Positions 50,734 through 59,319 of a stretch of DNA of 64,000 bases are shown here, piece by piece. The stretch comes from Nocardia neocaledoniensis (GTDB lineage: Bacteria > Actinomycetota > Actinomycetes > Mycobacteriales > Mycobacteriaceae). The position numbers and the translations under genes are program-made. The stretch spans positions 1 to 64,000 of the forward strand of contig NZ_JARWOJ010000330.1 of NCBI RefSeq assembly GCF_029868625.1. The letters run 5' to 3'. Under the pieces are notes generated by a model. The model ran no database searches. It saw only the letters and a program-made list of their open reading frames with translations, and was not told where the DNA came from. How positions within the stretch are numbered: the first letter of the stretch is position 1; each line of letters opens with the position of its first letter.

Positions 50734-50743
50734 GGCGAGGGGG

Positions 50744-51022
50744 TCACTGGCTCGGTTCCGGCAGTCGGCAGTCGGAGACCTTCGGGTTGACGCCAAGATA
50801 GTTCAGTGGCCCCGCCACGACGGTCAGCGCGATCGTGCCCCAGGCCCCGCACTCGACCGGCGGCGTCGTGAAATGGTCTCGCTGGTGTGCCGCGAGCAAC
50901 CCGGCACCCAGCCAGACCAGCATGAGCAGCGAGAGCACCCGTTTGGTGGCTTGGTGCGGGGGCTGAGCGTGAACTACTTCGCGGATCTCACGAGAACGTC
51001 TCCGTCGGTCGCGCATCGTCAT
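50744..51022 (-). CDS. Small one-helix membrane protein, unknown
   Basis: A 92-residue protein: a very basic N-terminus (RDRRRRSREIREV), one clear membrane helix (about 29-45, LSLLMLVWLGAGLLAAH), then a second weakly hydrophobic stretch (WGTIALTVVAGPLNYLG) with two cysteines (VECGAWG and VSDCRLP) that may pair outside the membrane. ATG 51,022 has AAGGA upstream; the frame is open further. No family recognised. It is convergent with the LLM gene. Confidence 0.62.
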   Translation of the reverse strand: MTMRDRRRRSREIREVVHAQPPHQATKRVLSLLMLVWLGAGLLAAHQRDHFTTPPVECGAWGTIALTVVAGPLNYLGVNPKVSDCRLPEPSQ

Positions 51023-51149
51023 CGCATCCTTCCCGTGTGCGATCATCACGCTCATACCTGGGTGAACTACGCCGACTTCGTGGATACCTCTGACCGTGCG
51101 CGGTCTGTCCATCCACTGTGCGGCCCCGCGCGCACGCCGTCAACTCGCT

Positions 51150-51518
51150 TCAGCTCTCGGCCGAGACCACGCAGAACTCGTTGCCGTGCGGATCCCGCAG
51201 CACCGTCCAGGTGAAGCCCGGCAACGCGTGCTCACCGACCACCTCGGCGCCGAGTGCGGTCAACCGGGTTACCTCCGCGTCCCGCGTCGCGGTCTGGAAG
51301 TCGATGTGTACCCGATTCTTCGTCGTCTTGAACTCGGGAACCCGCTGGAACGCGAGATAGCGACCCTCCCCGATTCCCACCCCCGGTGGCGCGATCATCA
51401 CATAGTCCCCGGTATCGGCCAGGGTGACGTACCCGAGCGCCGCTCGCCAGAACCCGGCCAGCTCGGCGGGATCATTGCTGTCGATGGTCACGCCCGCGAA
51501 AGCGATGGTCTCGGCCAT
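51150..51518 (-). CDS. VOC (glyoxalase-like) family protein
   Basis: A 122-residue protein with one vicinal-oxygen-chelate domain made of two beta-alpha-beta-beta-beta halves: AFAGVTIDSNDPAELAGFWR at the start, then RVHIDFQT and WTVLRDPHGNEFCVV. Family members form metal-binding dimers that act as dioxygenases, isomerases or antibiotic-binding proteins. The DPxGNEF ending is conserved. The role is not predictable. It stands between two small membrane-type proteins. Confidence 0.87.
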   Translation of the reverse strand: MAETIAFAGVTIDSNDPAELAGFWRAALGYVTLADTGDYVMIAPPGVGIGEGRYLAFQRVPEFKTTKNRVHIDFQTATRDAEVTRLTALGAEVVGEHALPGFTWTVLRDPHGNEFCVVSAES

Positions 51519-51641
51519 CCTCGTGACGGTAGACCACGGCTATGGCAAATGACGGCCCGCCGCGCTGCCGCGTCGCTGGTCCGTTCGAACGTATGGTGGC
51601 CGGGGCCAGCTCGGGCCGGGCAGTCCGACCGTCTTGCTGAG

Positions 51642-51863
51642 CTACTGCCGATGAGCGTGCTCCGATTCGGCTACCACAAGGTGCGCACCCCGGCCCAGAT
51701 CCCGTCGGCCGGATCGGAAGAGTTCTGAAACGGCCTGGATCACCGCGGGCCGATAGCTGGGAGGAACACCGCGCAGCGCGATCGCGCAGACCAAGATGCG
51801 CGACGATGTGGCCGAAACTGCCACAATGGCAGTCGAGATCGCCACGACATCACCGGTATCCAA
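51642..51863 (-). CDS. Small protein coupled to the XRE regulator
   Basis: A 73-residue protein starting with TTG directly after the TAA stop of the XRE-DUF5753 gene. AAGGGG lies about 11 bases before the start, inside the end of the regulator gene, so translation is probably coupled. One hydrophobic segment (AISTAIVAVSATSSRILVCA, about residues 8-27) suggests a membrane anchor or buried helix, followed by RGVPPSYRPAVIQAVSELFR. No family recognised. It takes the place usually held by a DUF397 gene, so it may be a partner of the regulator. Confidence 0.55.
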   Translation of the reverse strand: MDTGDVVAISTAIVAVSATSSRILVCAIALRGVPPSYRPAVIQAVSELFRSGRRDLGRGAHLVVAESEHAHRQ

Positions 51864-52787
51864 TTAGCATTTCACCCCTTCTGTGAGATGTCGTATCCGC
51901 GCGATCGTGTCTGCCGCGTCGGGAGGTCGTGATGCGAAAACCGCTAGCAGATCGGCTATTTGCAGATATCGGTTGATGTCTCCGATGTCCTCGAGGTACA
52001 GCGTGCTGGTCGGCTGCGATACGCAAACGATGTCGGGCAGATGACCGTCGACGAAACGCAGGTAGACAAACGCGCCGCCTGCCCGTGTCGGCCCGAAAGA
52101 CTCATCGCTGACGATCTGGACCGTGACCCTCGGCCGCTGACTCATCCTTGCGAGATGGTCGAGTTGTTCGCGCCAGATCGTGCCCCCGCCGATCTGGCGT
52201 CGCAGCGCGGCTTCTTCGATCAGTACCCAAAGTTGTGGCGGGTCGAGAGAATCGAGTATCTGCTGCCGCTTCAATCGGACAGCCAACAGTCGGTCGATCT
52301 CGTCGTTGGGCCGCCCAGGATTGCTCAGTTGTAGTGCGGACCTGGCATATTCAGGTGTCTGCAGCAGTTCTGGGACCACCGCCGGGTCGTAGCACCGAAT
52401 CAACTGAGCTGCGGGCTCCAGGTTGAGAAGTTCGAACCCCTTGGGGAGCGAGTCGCTGTCGCGATGCCACCAACCGGGACGGCTGCCGAGTTCGACCAAC
52501 GAGAGATACTTGTCGTGCTCGCTCGCGTTATTGACGCCATAGAACCTCAGAAGTTCGACAACGCCGCTCCGGTCGAGCCGCACCATACCTGACTCGATCC
52601 GACTGATCTTCGATCCTGACGCCCAGATCTTCTCGCCGACCTCCTGCTGGGTCAGTCCAACGTCCTTGCGGAGTTGCTGAAGCCTCAGTCCGAGCATCCG
52701 ACGTAGAACTGTGGGGACGTCTCCGATGCGCTTGTCGGCCTGAGCTTCCCGTTGTGGATCGCCTTCGAGGTTGCGGTATGTGTGCAC
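51864..52787 (-). CDS. XRE family regulator with DUF5753 (Scr1-type antitoxin-like)
   Basis: A regulator of about 307 residues. The N-terminal HTH_XRE is LGLRLQQLRKDVGLTQQEVG and WASGSKISRIESGMV; the rest is DUF5753 (PEYARSALQLSNPG through FVYLRFVDGHLPDIVCV), the arrangement of many Streptomyces and Nocardia regulators that control DUF397 partners. The start is uncertain: GTG 52,787 (VHTYRNLEGD) is taken, and TTG 52,859 is possible; neither has a strong ribosome site. No DUF397 gene is adjacent; instead a small coupled protein follows. Confidence 0.85.
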   Translation of the reverse strand: MHTYRNLEGDPQREAQADKRIGDVPTVLRRMLGLRLQQLRKDVGLTQQEVGEKIWASGSKISRIESGMVRLDRSGVVELLRFYGVNNASEHDKYLSLVELGSRPGWWHRDSDSLPKGFELLNLEPAAQLIRCYDPAVVPELLQTPEYARSALQLSNPGRPNDEIDRLLAVRLKRQQILDSLDPPQLWVLIEEAALRRQIGGGTIWREQLDHLARMSQRPRVTVQIVSDESFGPTRAGGAFVYLRFVDGHLPDIVCVSQPTSTLYLEDIGDINRYLQIADLLAVFASRPPDAADTIARIRHLTEGVKC

Positions 52788-53079
52788 AGGTCGAGTCTGG
52801 CACCACAGTGACGGAATGTGCGTGCAGATGTACTTGCAAATGCGCGCACGAGTTCGCAACTTCGCAGCGCGGGTGAGGGATTCGTGCGAGCTGGTCCGAC
52901 GACCTCATCGACGGGTTTGCTCACGCGGCAGCCGCGCTGTCATGCCGCTGGCAACGGCGCCGCGCTCGAGACGACGGCCTGATCAGCGCGCTGGTGGCGC
53001 CGCCAGGATGCACTCTCAACGGTCGAGATCGCGAATTTCTGCATCCGTTCCCCCCGGTCTGCGCGATCGGCCGGCGCGG
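52788..53079. promoter_or_regulatory. Intergenic region upstream of the XRE regulator, 292 bp
   Basis: No convincing gene. The side next to the regulator has repeated TGTGTGCACA and TGTGCGTGCA-like elements (52,783-52,826) that could be its operator. The far side reads into the end of the histidine kinase gene. Confidence 0.4.
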
Positions 53080-54156
53080 TCAGCGACGGAGTGTCACTGT
53101 CGCGCGGAGGCCGCCCTCGGGGCGTGGCGTGAGGAGGAGGGTGCCGCCGTGTGCCCGGACGATGCTGTCGACGATCGCCAGGCCGAGGCCGACGCCTGCG
53201 TCGTGGGTCCGCACGCGCGTCGCGCCGCGCTGGAACGGCTCGACCAGGGTCGACACCATCGGCGCCGGCAGCATGGCGCCGGTGTTCTCGACGGTGAGTA
53301 CCGCGGTGTCCGCGTCGATGCCGGTCGTGATCCACACGCTGCCCCGGCCCGCGAGATTGTGCACGATCGCGTTGTGCACGAGGTTCGTGGTCATCTGCAA
53401 CAGCAGCGCGGGCGAGCCGAGCGCCCGGGCCTGCGGACCGGCGATCTCGACGGTGACGCCGTGGCGTTCGGCCAGCGGGAGCAGGGTTTCGGCGGCTTCC
53501 TCGGCCAGCAGCGACAGGTCGACGGGTTCGCGCGCGAAAGACCGCTGGTCGGCGCGGCTGAGGATGAGCAGGGCTTCGGTGAGGTCGATCGCGCGGGTGT
53601 TGACGGCGGCGAGCCGGTCCAGCAGCCGGGTGATGTCGCGGTCGGGATCGTTGCGGGCCACGTCGAGCAGGGTGCGGGTGATCGCCAGCGGGGTGCGCAG
53701 CTCGTGCGAGGCGTTGGCGGCGAAGCGCTGTTCCTCGGCGACATGGGCTTGCAGCCGGGCCAGCATGTCGTCGAAGGCGTCGGCGAGTTCGCGGAATTCG
53801 TCGCCGCGCCCGGGAAGCCGGATCCGGTGCGTGAGCGACCCCGTCGCGGCCAGCCTGGTCGCGGCGGTGATCTGGGCCAGCGGGCGCAGCATCCAGCCGG
53901 CGAGGAACCAGCCGCCGACCAGCCCGACCATCAGCAGACCGGCCAGCACGGCGGCCACGAACGGGACGAAGGTCTGGATCAGGCGGGTGCGGTCGATCTC
54001 GAGCGAGCCGGTCGTGTAGATGACGCCGATGCGGGGCAGCAGCACGACATAGAAGACGAAGACGGCCGCGATCAGCATGGCCCCGACCACCATGATCACG
54101 GCGGCATAGCTGAGCGCGAGCTTGAGCCGGACACTCGGACCGGGGGCCCTACGCAT
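53080..54156 (-). CDS. Sensor histidine kinase (HAMP, HisKA, HATPase)
   Basis: A 358-residue membrane kinase. Two membrane helices (about 14-40 and 66-90) flank a short external loop of about 25 residues, so it may sense membrane or envelope stress. A HAMP region follows (about 90-140), then the HisKA helix with the phosphorylated His151 in FAANASHELRTPLA and the ATP-binding N-box NLVHNAIVHN and G-box GVGLGLAIV. Its start overlaps the response regulator stop by 8 bases. It probably works with that regulator on the divergent VanY-like gene. Confidence 0.9.
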   Translation of the reverse strand: MRRAPGPSVRLKLALSYAAVIMVVGAMLIAAVFVFYVVLLPRIGVIYTTGSLEIDRTRLIQTFVPFVAAVLAGLLMVGLVGGWFLAGWMLRPLAQITAATRLAATGSLTHRIRLPGRGDEFRELADAFDDMLARLQAHVAEEQRFAANASHELRTPLAITRTLLDVARNDPDRDITRLLDRLAAVNTRAIDLTEALLILSRADQRSFAREPVDLSLLAEEAAETLLPLAERHGVTVEIAGPQARALGSPALLLQMTTNLVHNAIVHNLAGRGSVWITTGIDADTAVLTVENTGAMLPAPMVSTLVEPFQRGATRVRTHDAGVGLGLAIVDSIVRAHGGTLLLTPRPEGGLRATVTLRR

Positions 54157-54826
54157 GCTCGCCGTCCGGCGCGGTGATGCGGTAGCCCACGCCGGGCACC
54201 GTCGCGATGATCCACGGCTGTCCGAGCCGCTTGCGCAGCGCGGAGACGGTGATGCGGACCGCGTTGGTGAACGGGTCGGCGTTCTCGTCCCAGGCCCGCT
54301 CGAGCAGTTCCTCGGCGCTGACCACGCCCCCTTCGGCAGCCACGAGCACCTCGAGCACCGCGAACTGCTTGCGCGTCAGCGCGATGTAGCGACCGTCGCG
54401 GTAGACCTCGCGGCGGAACGCGTCGACTTTCAGGCCGGCGATCTCCCGCACCGGCGGCCGGTGGTGGCCGCGCCGCCGGTCCAGGGCGCGCAGCCGCAGG
54501 ACGAGCTCGCGCAGGTCGAAGGGTTTGGTGAGATAGTCGTCGGCGCCGAGCGCGAAGCCGGACTCCTTGTCGTCGAGCCGGGCGGCGGCGGTGAGCATCA
54601 GGATCGCCGTGCCGCCGCCCGCAGCGACGATGCGCTCGGCCACCTCGTCACCGGACGGGCCGGGGATGTCGCGGTCGAGGACCGCGATGTCGTAGCTGTT
54701 GACGCCGAGCAGTTCCAGCGCCGTGTCACCGTCGCCGGCGATATCGGCGGCGATCGCCTCCAGGCGCAGGCCATCACGGATGGCCTCGGCCATCAGGGGT
54801 TCGTCCTCGACGATCAGTACGCGCAT
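54149..54826 (-). CDS. OmpR-family response regulator
   Basis: A 225-residue regulator. The receiver domain has E8, D9, phospho-acceptor D51 in IAVLDRDIPG, and the Lys in DDYLTKPFDLREL. The C-terminal winged helix (about 125-222) ends in VGYRITAPD. The gene is first in a two-gene operon with the kinase and is divergent from the VanY-like peptidase; the 89-bp gap carries GCGTAT-N10-ATACGC (54,862-54,883), a plausible binding site for this regulator. Confidence 0.92.
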   Translation of the reverse strand: MRVLIVEDEPLMAEAIRDGLRLEAIAADIAGDGDTALELLGVNSYDIAVLDRDIPGPSGDEVAERIVAAGGGTAILMLTAAARLDDKESGFALGADDYLTKPFDLRELVLRLRALDRRRGHHRPPVREIAGLKVDAFRREVYRDGRYIALTRKQFAVLEVLVAAEGGVVSAEELLERAWDENADPFTNAVRITVSALRKRLGQPWIIATVPGVGYRITAPDGEHA

Positions 54827-54861
54827 AGCATCTCGATTCTTCCCGTCCGGACATATCGCCG

Positions 54862-54883
54862 GCGTATCGAAAACCGCATACGC
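54862..54883. promoter_or_regulatory. 6-bp dyad between the two-component system and VanY-like gene
   Basis: GCGTAT (54,862-54,867) and ATACGC (54,878-54,883), perfect inverted repeats 10 bases apart, 32 bases before the VanY-like start and 35 bases before the response regulator start. Candidate site for autoregulation and activation of the divergent genes. Confidence 0.45.
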
Positions 54884-54915
54884 CCCGGCAACGGCACAGT
54901 GCCTTGACTGAGCGT

Positions 54916-55512
54916 ATGAATACCAGCCGACCAGCACGAACCGTGCGTACCCGTCGCCGATCGTCCAGTCTGACCGCCGCCGTGCTCGTCAGCGCCGCGG
55001 CGGTCGGCGTCCTCGTCCTCCAGTCGCAGGCACCGCTGTCCTTCTCGACCGCCCGCTCGCTCGGTGAGCTCGTCGACCGCACGCCGCCCGGCACGACGGT
55101 CTACGACGATGTACCCGCCGTCACCAATCTCGACCCCGACCTCCGCGCCGCACTGCGCCGCGCGGCCCGCGACGCCGCTTCCGAGGGGGTGGAATTCGTC
55201 GTCAACAGCGGCTGGCGGTCGGCGAGTCATCAGGAGCGGCTGCTGCGCGAGGCGGTCGAGCAGTACGGCTCCTACGCGGAAGCGGCGCGCTGGGTGGCCA
55301 CGCCCACCACATCGGCGCATGTATCGGGCGAGGCGGTCGACATCGGGCCGACGGCGGCCGCGGAATGGCTGTCGGCATACGGCGCGGCCTACGGCCTGTG
55401 CCAGATCTACGCCAACGAACCCTGGCACTTCGAGCTGCGCCCCGATGCCGCCGAGCAGGGATGCCCGCCGCTCTACGCCGATCCCACGCAGGACCCGAGG
55501 ATGCGGCAGTGA
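54916..55512 (+). CDS. M15 D,D-carboxypeptidase, VanY-like, membrane-anchored
   Basis: A 198-residue zinc peptidase that trims the terminal D-Ala from peptidoglycan stem peptides outside the membrane. An N-terminal signal anchor (about 20-37) follows a basic start. Zinc and active-site residues are clear: H135 and D142 in SAHVSGEAVDIG, catalytic E168 and ligand H171 in NEPWHFEL, and the SGWRS loop. ATG 54,916 was chosen over TTG 54,904. It is divergent from a two-component system and overlaps the DoxX-like gene (GTGA), an arrangement like VanRS-VanY resistance or wall-stress units. Confidence 0.88.
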   Translation: MNTSRPARTVRTRRRSSSLTAAVLVSAAAVGVLVLQSQAPLSFSTARSLGELVDRTPPGTTVYDDVPAVTNLDPDLRAALRRAARDAASEGVEFVVNSGWRSASHQERLLREAVEQYGSYAEAARWVATPTTSAHVSGEAVDIGPTAAAEWLSAYGAAYGLCQIYANEPWHFELRPDAAEQGCPPLYADPTQDPRMRQ

Positions 55513-56831
55513 TCGGCACGGTCCGGGCGCCGGCCCCGGTCGTCGCCGCGCCGGACTGGTCGTCGCCGGCCCGGATCGCGTTCCGGTTCTGCGTCGTCTA
55601 CTGCTCCCTCTACTGCCTGCTCGTCACCTACATCCCGTTCGCGCTGCTCGGACTGCTCGGCCGCTGGGTCCGCCGGTATCCGGGGCCGTGGAACACCCCG
55701 TTCACCGACCCCGTCACCGGGTGGGTGGGCCGCACGGTCTTCGGGGTCGACGCGGTGCTGCGCACCGACTCCGGCGCGGGCGATCAACAGGCCATGTGGG
55801 TGCTGGCGTTCTGCCTGCTCGTCGTCGCCGGTGTCGCCACGGCTGCCTGGACGGCGGTGGACCGTCGCACCGCCTACCCTCGGCTGTGGGCCTGGTTCAC
55901 GCTGGTGCTGCGGCTGTGCCTGGGCGCGATGATGCTGAGTTTCGGCTTCGCGAAGCTGTTCCCCACCCAGATGCCGCCGCCGAGCCTGGCCCAGCTGCTC
56001 CAGCCCTACGGAGACCTGAGCCCCGCCTCGGTGCTGTGGTTGCAGGTCGGCAGTTCGCCCGTCTACGAAATGGCGCTCGGCGCGGTGGAAGTCGTGGCCG
56101 GACTGCTGCTGTTCGTGCCACGGACCGCGGTCCTCGGGGCGGTGCTGAGCTGCGCGAGCATGGCCCAGGTCCTGCTGCTGAACATGACCTTCGACATCCC
56201 GGAGAAGCTGCTGGCCGGGCACCTGCTGCTGTTCAGCCTGATCCTGCTCGCCCCGTACCTGCGACGGCTGGTCGAGGTGTTCGTGCTCGAGCGCGCGTGC
56301 GCACCGCTGACCGCCCCCGCTCTGTTCACCGCCGAACGGAAGAACCGGATCGCGGCATGGCTCCAGCTCGCCCTCGGGCTGTGGGTCGCCCTCGGTTGCG
56401 GCTACGACCGCGGGGTGGTGTGGCAGGAGCAATACAGTGCCCACAGCCCGAAATCGGAGCTGTACGGAATCTGGGACGTCGTGGAGTTCACCAGTGGTGG
56501 CCAGCCTCGCCCGCCACTGACCACCGACGAGAACCGCTGGCAGCGAGTGGTCTTCGATCGCCCCGGCACCGCGACCTATCAGCGAATGAACGGGGAACTG
56601 GTCCAGGTGGGCGCCGAATTCCGGTCGACCCGTCAGCTCGAACTCACCACGGCCGACGCGCGACCGTTGGCCACCCTGTCTCCTGAACAACCCGCCGCCG
56701 ACCGGCTCCTGCTGCGTGGAACACTGAACGGCGACCAGGTGGTGATCACCCTGCAGCGCCGGGATCTCGACAGCTTCACCCTGCGTAACCGGGGGTTCCA
56801 CTGGGTACAGGATTATCCGTACTTCCGCTGA
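55509..56831 (+). CDS. DoxX-like membrane protein with C-terminal soluble domain
   Basis: A 440-residue protein. The first 300 residues hold about eight membrane helices; SFGFAKLFPTQMPPPSLAQL and MALGAVEVVAGLLLFVPRTA are DoxX-type signatures of the quinone/redox-linked DoxX/DsbD-like group. The last ~120 residues are hydrophilic (SELYGIWDVVEFTSGGQPRP onward), beta-rich and probably a small ligand-binding domain. GTG 55,509 overlaps the VanY-like stop, so it is coupled to it. The role may be in envelope redox balance; unproven. Confidence 0.78.
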   Translation: MIGTVRAPAPVVAAPDWSSPARIAFRFCVVYCSLYCLLVTYIPFALLGLLGRWVRRYPGPWNTPFTDPVTGWVGRTVFGVDAVLRTDSGAGDQQAMWVLAFCLLVVAGVATAAWTAVDRRTAYPRLWAWFTLVLRLCLGAMMLSFGFAKLFPTQMPPPSLAQLLQPYGDLSPASVLWLQVGSSPVYEMALGAVEVVAGLLLFVPRTAVLGAVLSCASMAQVLLLNMTFDIPEKLLAGHLLLFSLILLAPYLRRLVEVFVLERACAPLTAPALFTAERKNRIAAWLQLALGLWVALGCGYDRGVVWQEQYSAHSPKSELYGIWDVVEFTSGGQPRPPLTTDENRWQRVVFDRPGTATYQRMNGELVQVGAEFRSTRQLELTTADARPLATLSPEQPAADRLLLRGTLNGDQVVITLQRRDLDSFTLRNRGFHWVQDYPYFR

Positions 56832-56970
56832 AAGAAGGAGTTTTCTCCGTCGTTATCCCCGGCGGTACCGGAACGAATCTTGTACTGTCACAACCGATCA
56901 GATGAACCGCTGCTGGTGGATGCTGTTCCGGGGCGGTGATGCTGTCCCCACCCGTGAAGGAGCGAGCACC

Positions 56971-57768
56971 ATGGCAGACGTGCAAACACCGATGATCCGC
57001 ACCGACATCCCGCACTCGGCGCGCATCTGGAACTACTGGATGGGCGGGAAGGACCACTACGAGATCGACAAGGTCGCCGGGGACGCCGGCCTGGCCGTCG
57101 ATCCCGAGATCTCCACCATGGCCGTGCAGTCGCGGCAGTTCCTCATCCGCGCGGTCGGCTACCTCTCGCGCGAGCACGGCATCCGGCAGTTCCTCGACAT
57201 CGGTACCGGCCTGCCCACCATGCAGAACACCCACGAGGTCGCCCAGAGCGTCAACCCCGACGCGCGGGTGGTGTACGTGGACAACGATCCGCTGGTGCTC
57301 ACCCACGCCCGCGCCCTGCTCACCAGCACCACCCCCGAGGGCGTCACCACCTACATCGACTCCGATTTCCACGATCCCGAACAGATCGTGGCCGACGCCC
57401 GCAACGTGCTGAACTTCAACGAGCCGATCGCGGTGATGTTCATGGGTGTTCTCGGGCACGCCCGCACCTACGACGACCTGCTGCGCATCGTCCGGACCGT
57501 GGTCGGCGCGGTGCCCTCGGGCAGCTACCTGATCATGTGGGACGGCACCGACGACAGCCAGGCCTACGTCACGCTGTGCGAGAACTACACCGGCACCGGC
57601 GGCACCCCCTACATTCCGCGGCCGCAGGCCCAGATCCGCGCGGTCTTCGACGGGCTGGAGCTGGTGGAGCCCGGCTTCACCTCGATCACCCAGTGGCGCG
57701 CGGAGGCGACCGAAGTCGGTTCGGTGCAACCGATCTCGGCCTACGGCGCCGTGGGCCGCAAGCCCTGA
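56971..57768 (+). CDS. DUF574 SAM-dependent methyltransferase
   Basis: A 265-residue methyltransferase of the DUF574 family common in Streptomyces, Mycobacterium and Nocardia. The signature PHSARIWNYWMGGKDHYEID opens the protein and the SAM-binding motif is FLDIGTGLPTMQNTHEVAQ, with VVYVDNDPLVLTHARALL as the acidic motif II. The substrate is unknown; such genes are highly multiplied in actinomycetes and often linked to regulators rather than pathways. AAGGAG lies 9 bases before ATG 56,971. It is monocistronic, convergent with the MFS gene. Confidence 0.9.
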   Translation: MADVQTPMIRTDIPHSARIWNYWMGGKDHYEIDKVAGDAGLAVDPEISTMAVQSRQFLIRAVGYLSREHGIRQFLDIGTGLPTMQNTHEVAQSVNPDARVVYVDNDPLVLTHARALLTSTTPEGVTTYIDSDFHDPEQIVADARNVLNFNEPIAVMFMGVLGHARTYDDLLRIVRTVVGAVPSGSYLIMWDGTDDSQAYVTLCENYTGTGGTPYIPRPQAQIRAVFDGLELVEPGFTSITQWRAEATEVGSVQPISAYGAVGRKP

Positions 57769-57789
57769 TCGCACGGTCCGAAAGGCGTG

Positions 57790-59211
57790 TCACCGCACGG
57801 GTATCCGACGTTCGGTGACATCGCCTCGAGCCTCGGGCTCGCTGACCACCGCGACCGGTACCAGCACCACGCCGCATCCGGCCACGACCAGCCACCCGGG
57901 CAACGCGGCCGTCACGAAACCGGCGGCGGTGGCGTCGGCGACGAGGCCCGCCGCCAGCGCGACACCGAACGCGGTGCCGAGTTGGCGTGCGGTGGAGGCG
58001 GTTCCCGCGGCGACACCCGCGCGTTCCGGTGGCAGGCCGCTCACCGCGGTCTGGGTGATCGGCGCGTTGGCGAAACCCACCCCGATGCCGATCAGCGCCA
58101 ACGCGGTCAGCAGCAAGGCCAGGTTCATCCCGGCGGTGAGGCAGGCGAGCAGCGCACCGCCGAGCGTCAGGCACCCACCCGCCAGCAACAGCGGGACGCG
58201 CGGCCCCGCCCTGCCGACGAGATAGCCGGAGACGGGCGCGCAGACGGTGGCGCCCACGGCCATCGGCAGGGTCGCGGCCCCCGCGGCGACAGCGGACCAA
58301 CCCGTCACCCGTTGCAGAAACAGCGTGGTCATCAGCAAGGTCATGCTGAAGGCGACGAAGACGGCGACCGCGCCCACAACGGCCCCGGCGACATGGGGGA
58401 CCAGGAACAGCCGAGGCTCGATCAACGGCTCGTCGCGCCGTGTCTCCACCCGAACGAGCGCCGCCGTCAGCCCGGCCACCGCCACGTAGCCGAGGATCGT
58501 GCTCGGCGCGGTCCAGCCCACCCGCGGCCCCTCGATCAGCACCGTCACCGCGATCCACAGCAGCGCCACCAACAGCAGCTGGCCCGGCACGTCGAGCCTG
58601 CGCGTCCGCGCGCCCCGCGATTCCGGGACGAAGGCGCGCACGAGCAGAATCGCCACCAGCACCAGCGGCACATTGATCCAGAACACCGCACGCCAGTCGA
58701 ACAGCGCGATCAGCGCGCCGCCGCTCACCGGTCCCGCCGCCATGCTGAGCCCGAACATCGCGCCCCAGACACCGATGGCCTGGGCGCGTTCCCTCGGGTC
58801 CGGCATGGCGCTGACCACGATGGCCAACGCGACGGGCGTCATCATCGACGCGCCGACCCCCTGCCCGATCCGCGCGGCGACGAGAAACGGCAGGGACGGT
58901 GCCGCGGCGCAGGCCAGTGACGAGACCGCGAAAACCACGAGCCCCGTACGGAATACCCGCCGTCGGCCGAACCGGTCGGCCACCGCCCCGGCGGTGATCA
59001 GCAGGCCCGCGAAGGTCACCGTGTACGCGTCGACCACCCAGGCCAGACGGTCGACGCTCGTGCCGAGACCGTGGCCGATCTCGCTCAGGCCCGCCGTCAC
59101 GATCGTCGTATCCAATCCCACCAGGAACAGCGCCGAGGCGCAGATCGCCAGCACTGTCCATCGCCTGCGCGGGGACAGCGCGGGCGCCTCGGAGGTGATC
59201 GTCTCGGTCAC
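57790..59211 (-). CDS. MFS transporter, DHA2 family
   Basis: A 473-residue exporter with about 14 membrane helices. Motif D1 in helix 1 is LDTTIVTAGLSEIGHGLG, motif A is VADRFGRRRVF, and motif C is GAMFGLSMAAGPVSGGALI. GTG 59,211 (VTETITSEAP) was taken; the frame is open to 59,313 without family match. It is divergent from an XRE-cupin regulator, which is its probable control gene, and a TTTGC-N7-GCAAA dyad lies between them. Likely exports a drug or a small toxic metabolite. Confidence 0.9.
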   Translation of the reverse strand: MTETITSEAPALSPRRRWTVLAICASALFLVGLDTTIVTAGLSEIGHGLGTSVDRLAWVVDAYTVTFAGLLITAGAVADRFGRRRVFRTGLVVFAVSSLACAAAPSLPFLVAARIGQGVGASMMTPVALAIVVSAMPDPRERAQAIGVWGAMFGLSMAAGPVSGGALIALFDWRAVFWINVPLVLVAILLVRAFVPESRGARTRRLDVPGQLLLVALLWIAVTVLIEGPRVGWTAPSTILGYVAVAGLTAALVRVETRRDEPLIEPRLFLVPHVAGAVVGAVAVFVAFSMTLLMTTLFLQRVTGWSAVAAGAATLPMAVGATVCAPVSGYLVGRAGPRVPLLLAGGCLTLGGALLACLTAGMNLALLLTALALIGIGVGFANAPITQTAVSGLPPERAGVAAGTASTARQLGTAFGVALAAGLVADATAAGFVTAALPGWLVVAGCGVVLVPVAVVSEPEARGDVTERRIPVR

Positions 59212-59293
59212 ACCACACCAGCCTTTCCGTTCGTCCGGCCGTGCGCCGGATGCGGTCGATGGTGCTCGGCATCGGTTCGGTGACCCCAGCGAC

Positions 59294-59310
59294 TTTGCGG
59301 AATCTGCAAA
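59294..59310. promoter_or_regulatory. TTTGC-N7-GCAAA dyad upstream of the XRE-cupin gene
   Basis: TTTGC (59,294-59,298) and GCAAA (59,306-59,310) form an inverted repeat that ends 9 bases before the regulator start and lies about 83 bases upstream of the MFS gene. Candidate autoregulatory operator. Confidence 0.45.
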
Positions 59311-59319
59311 CATGGACCG

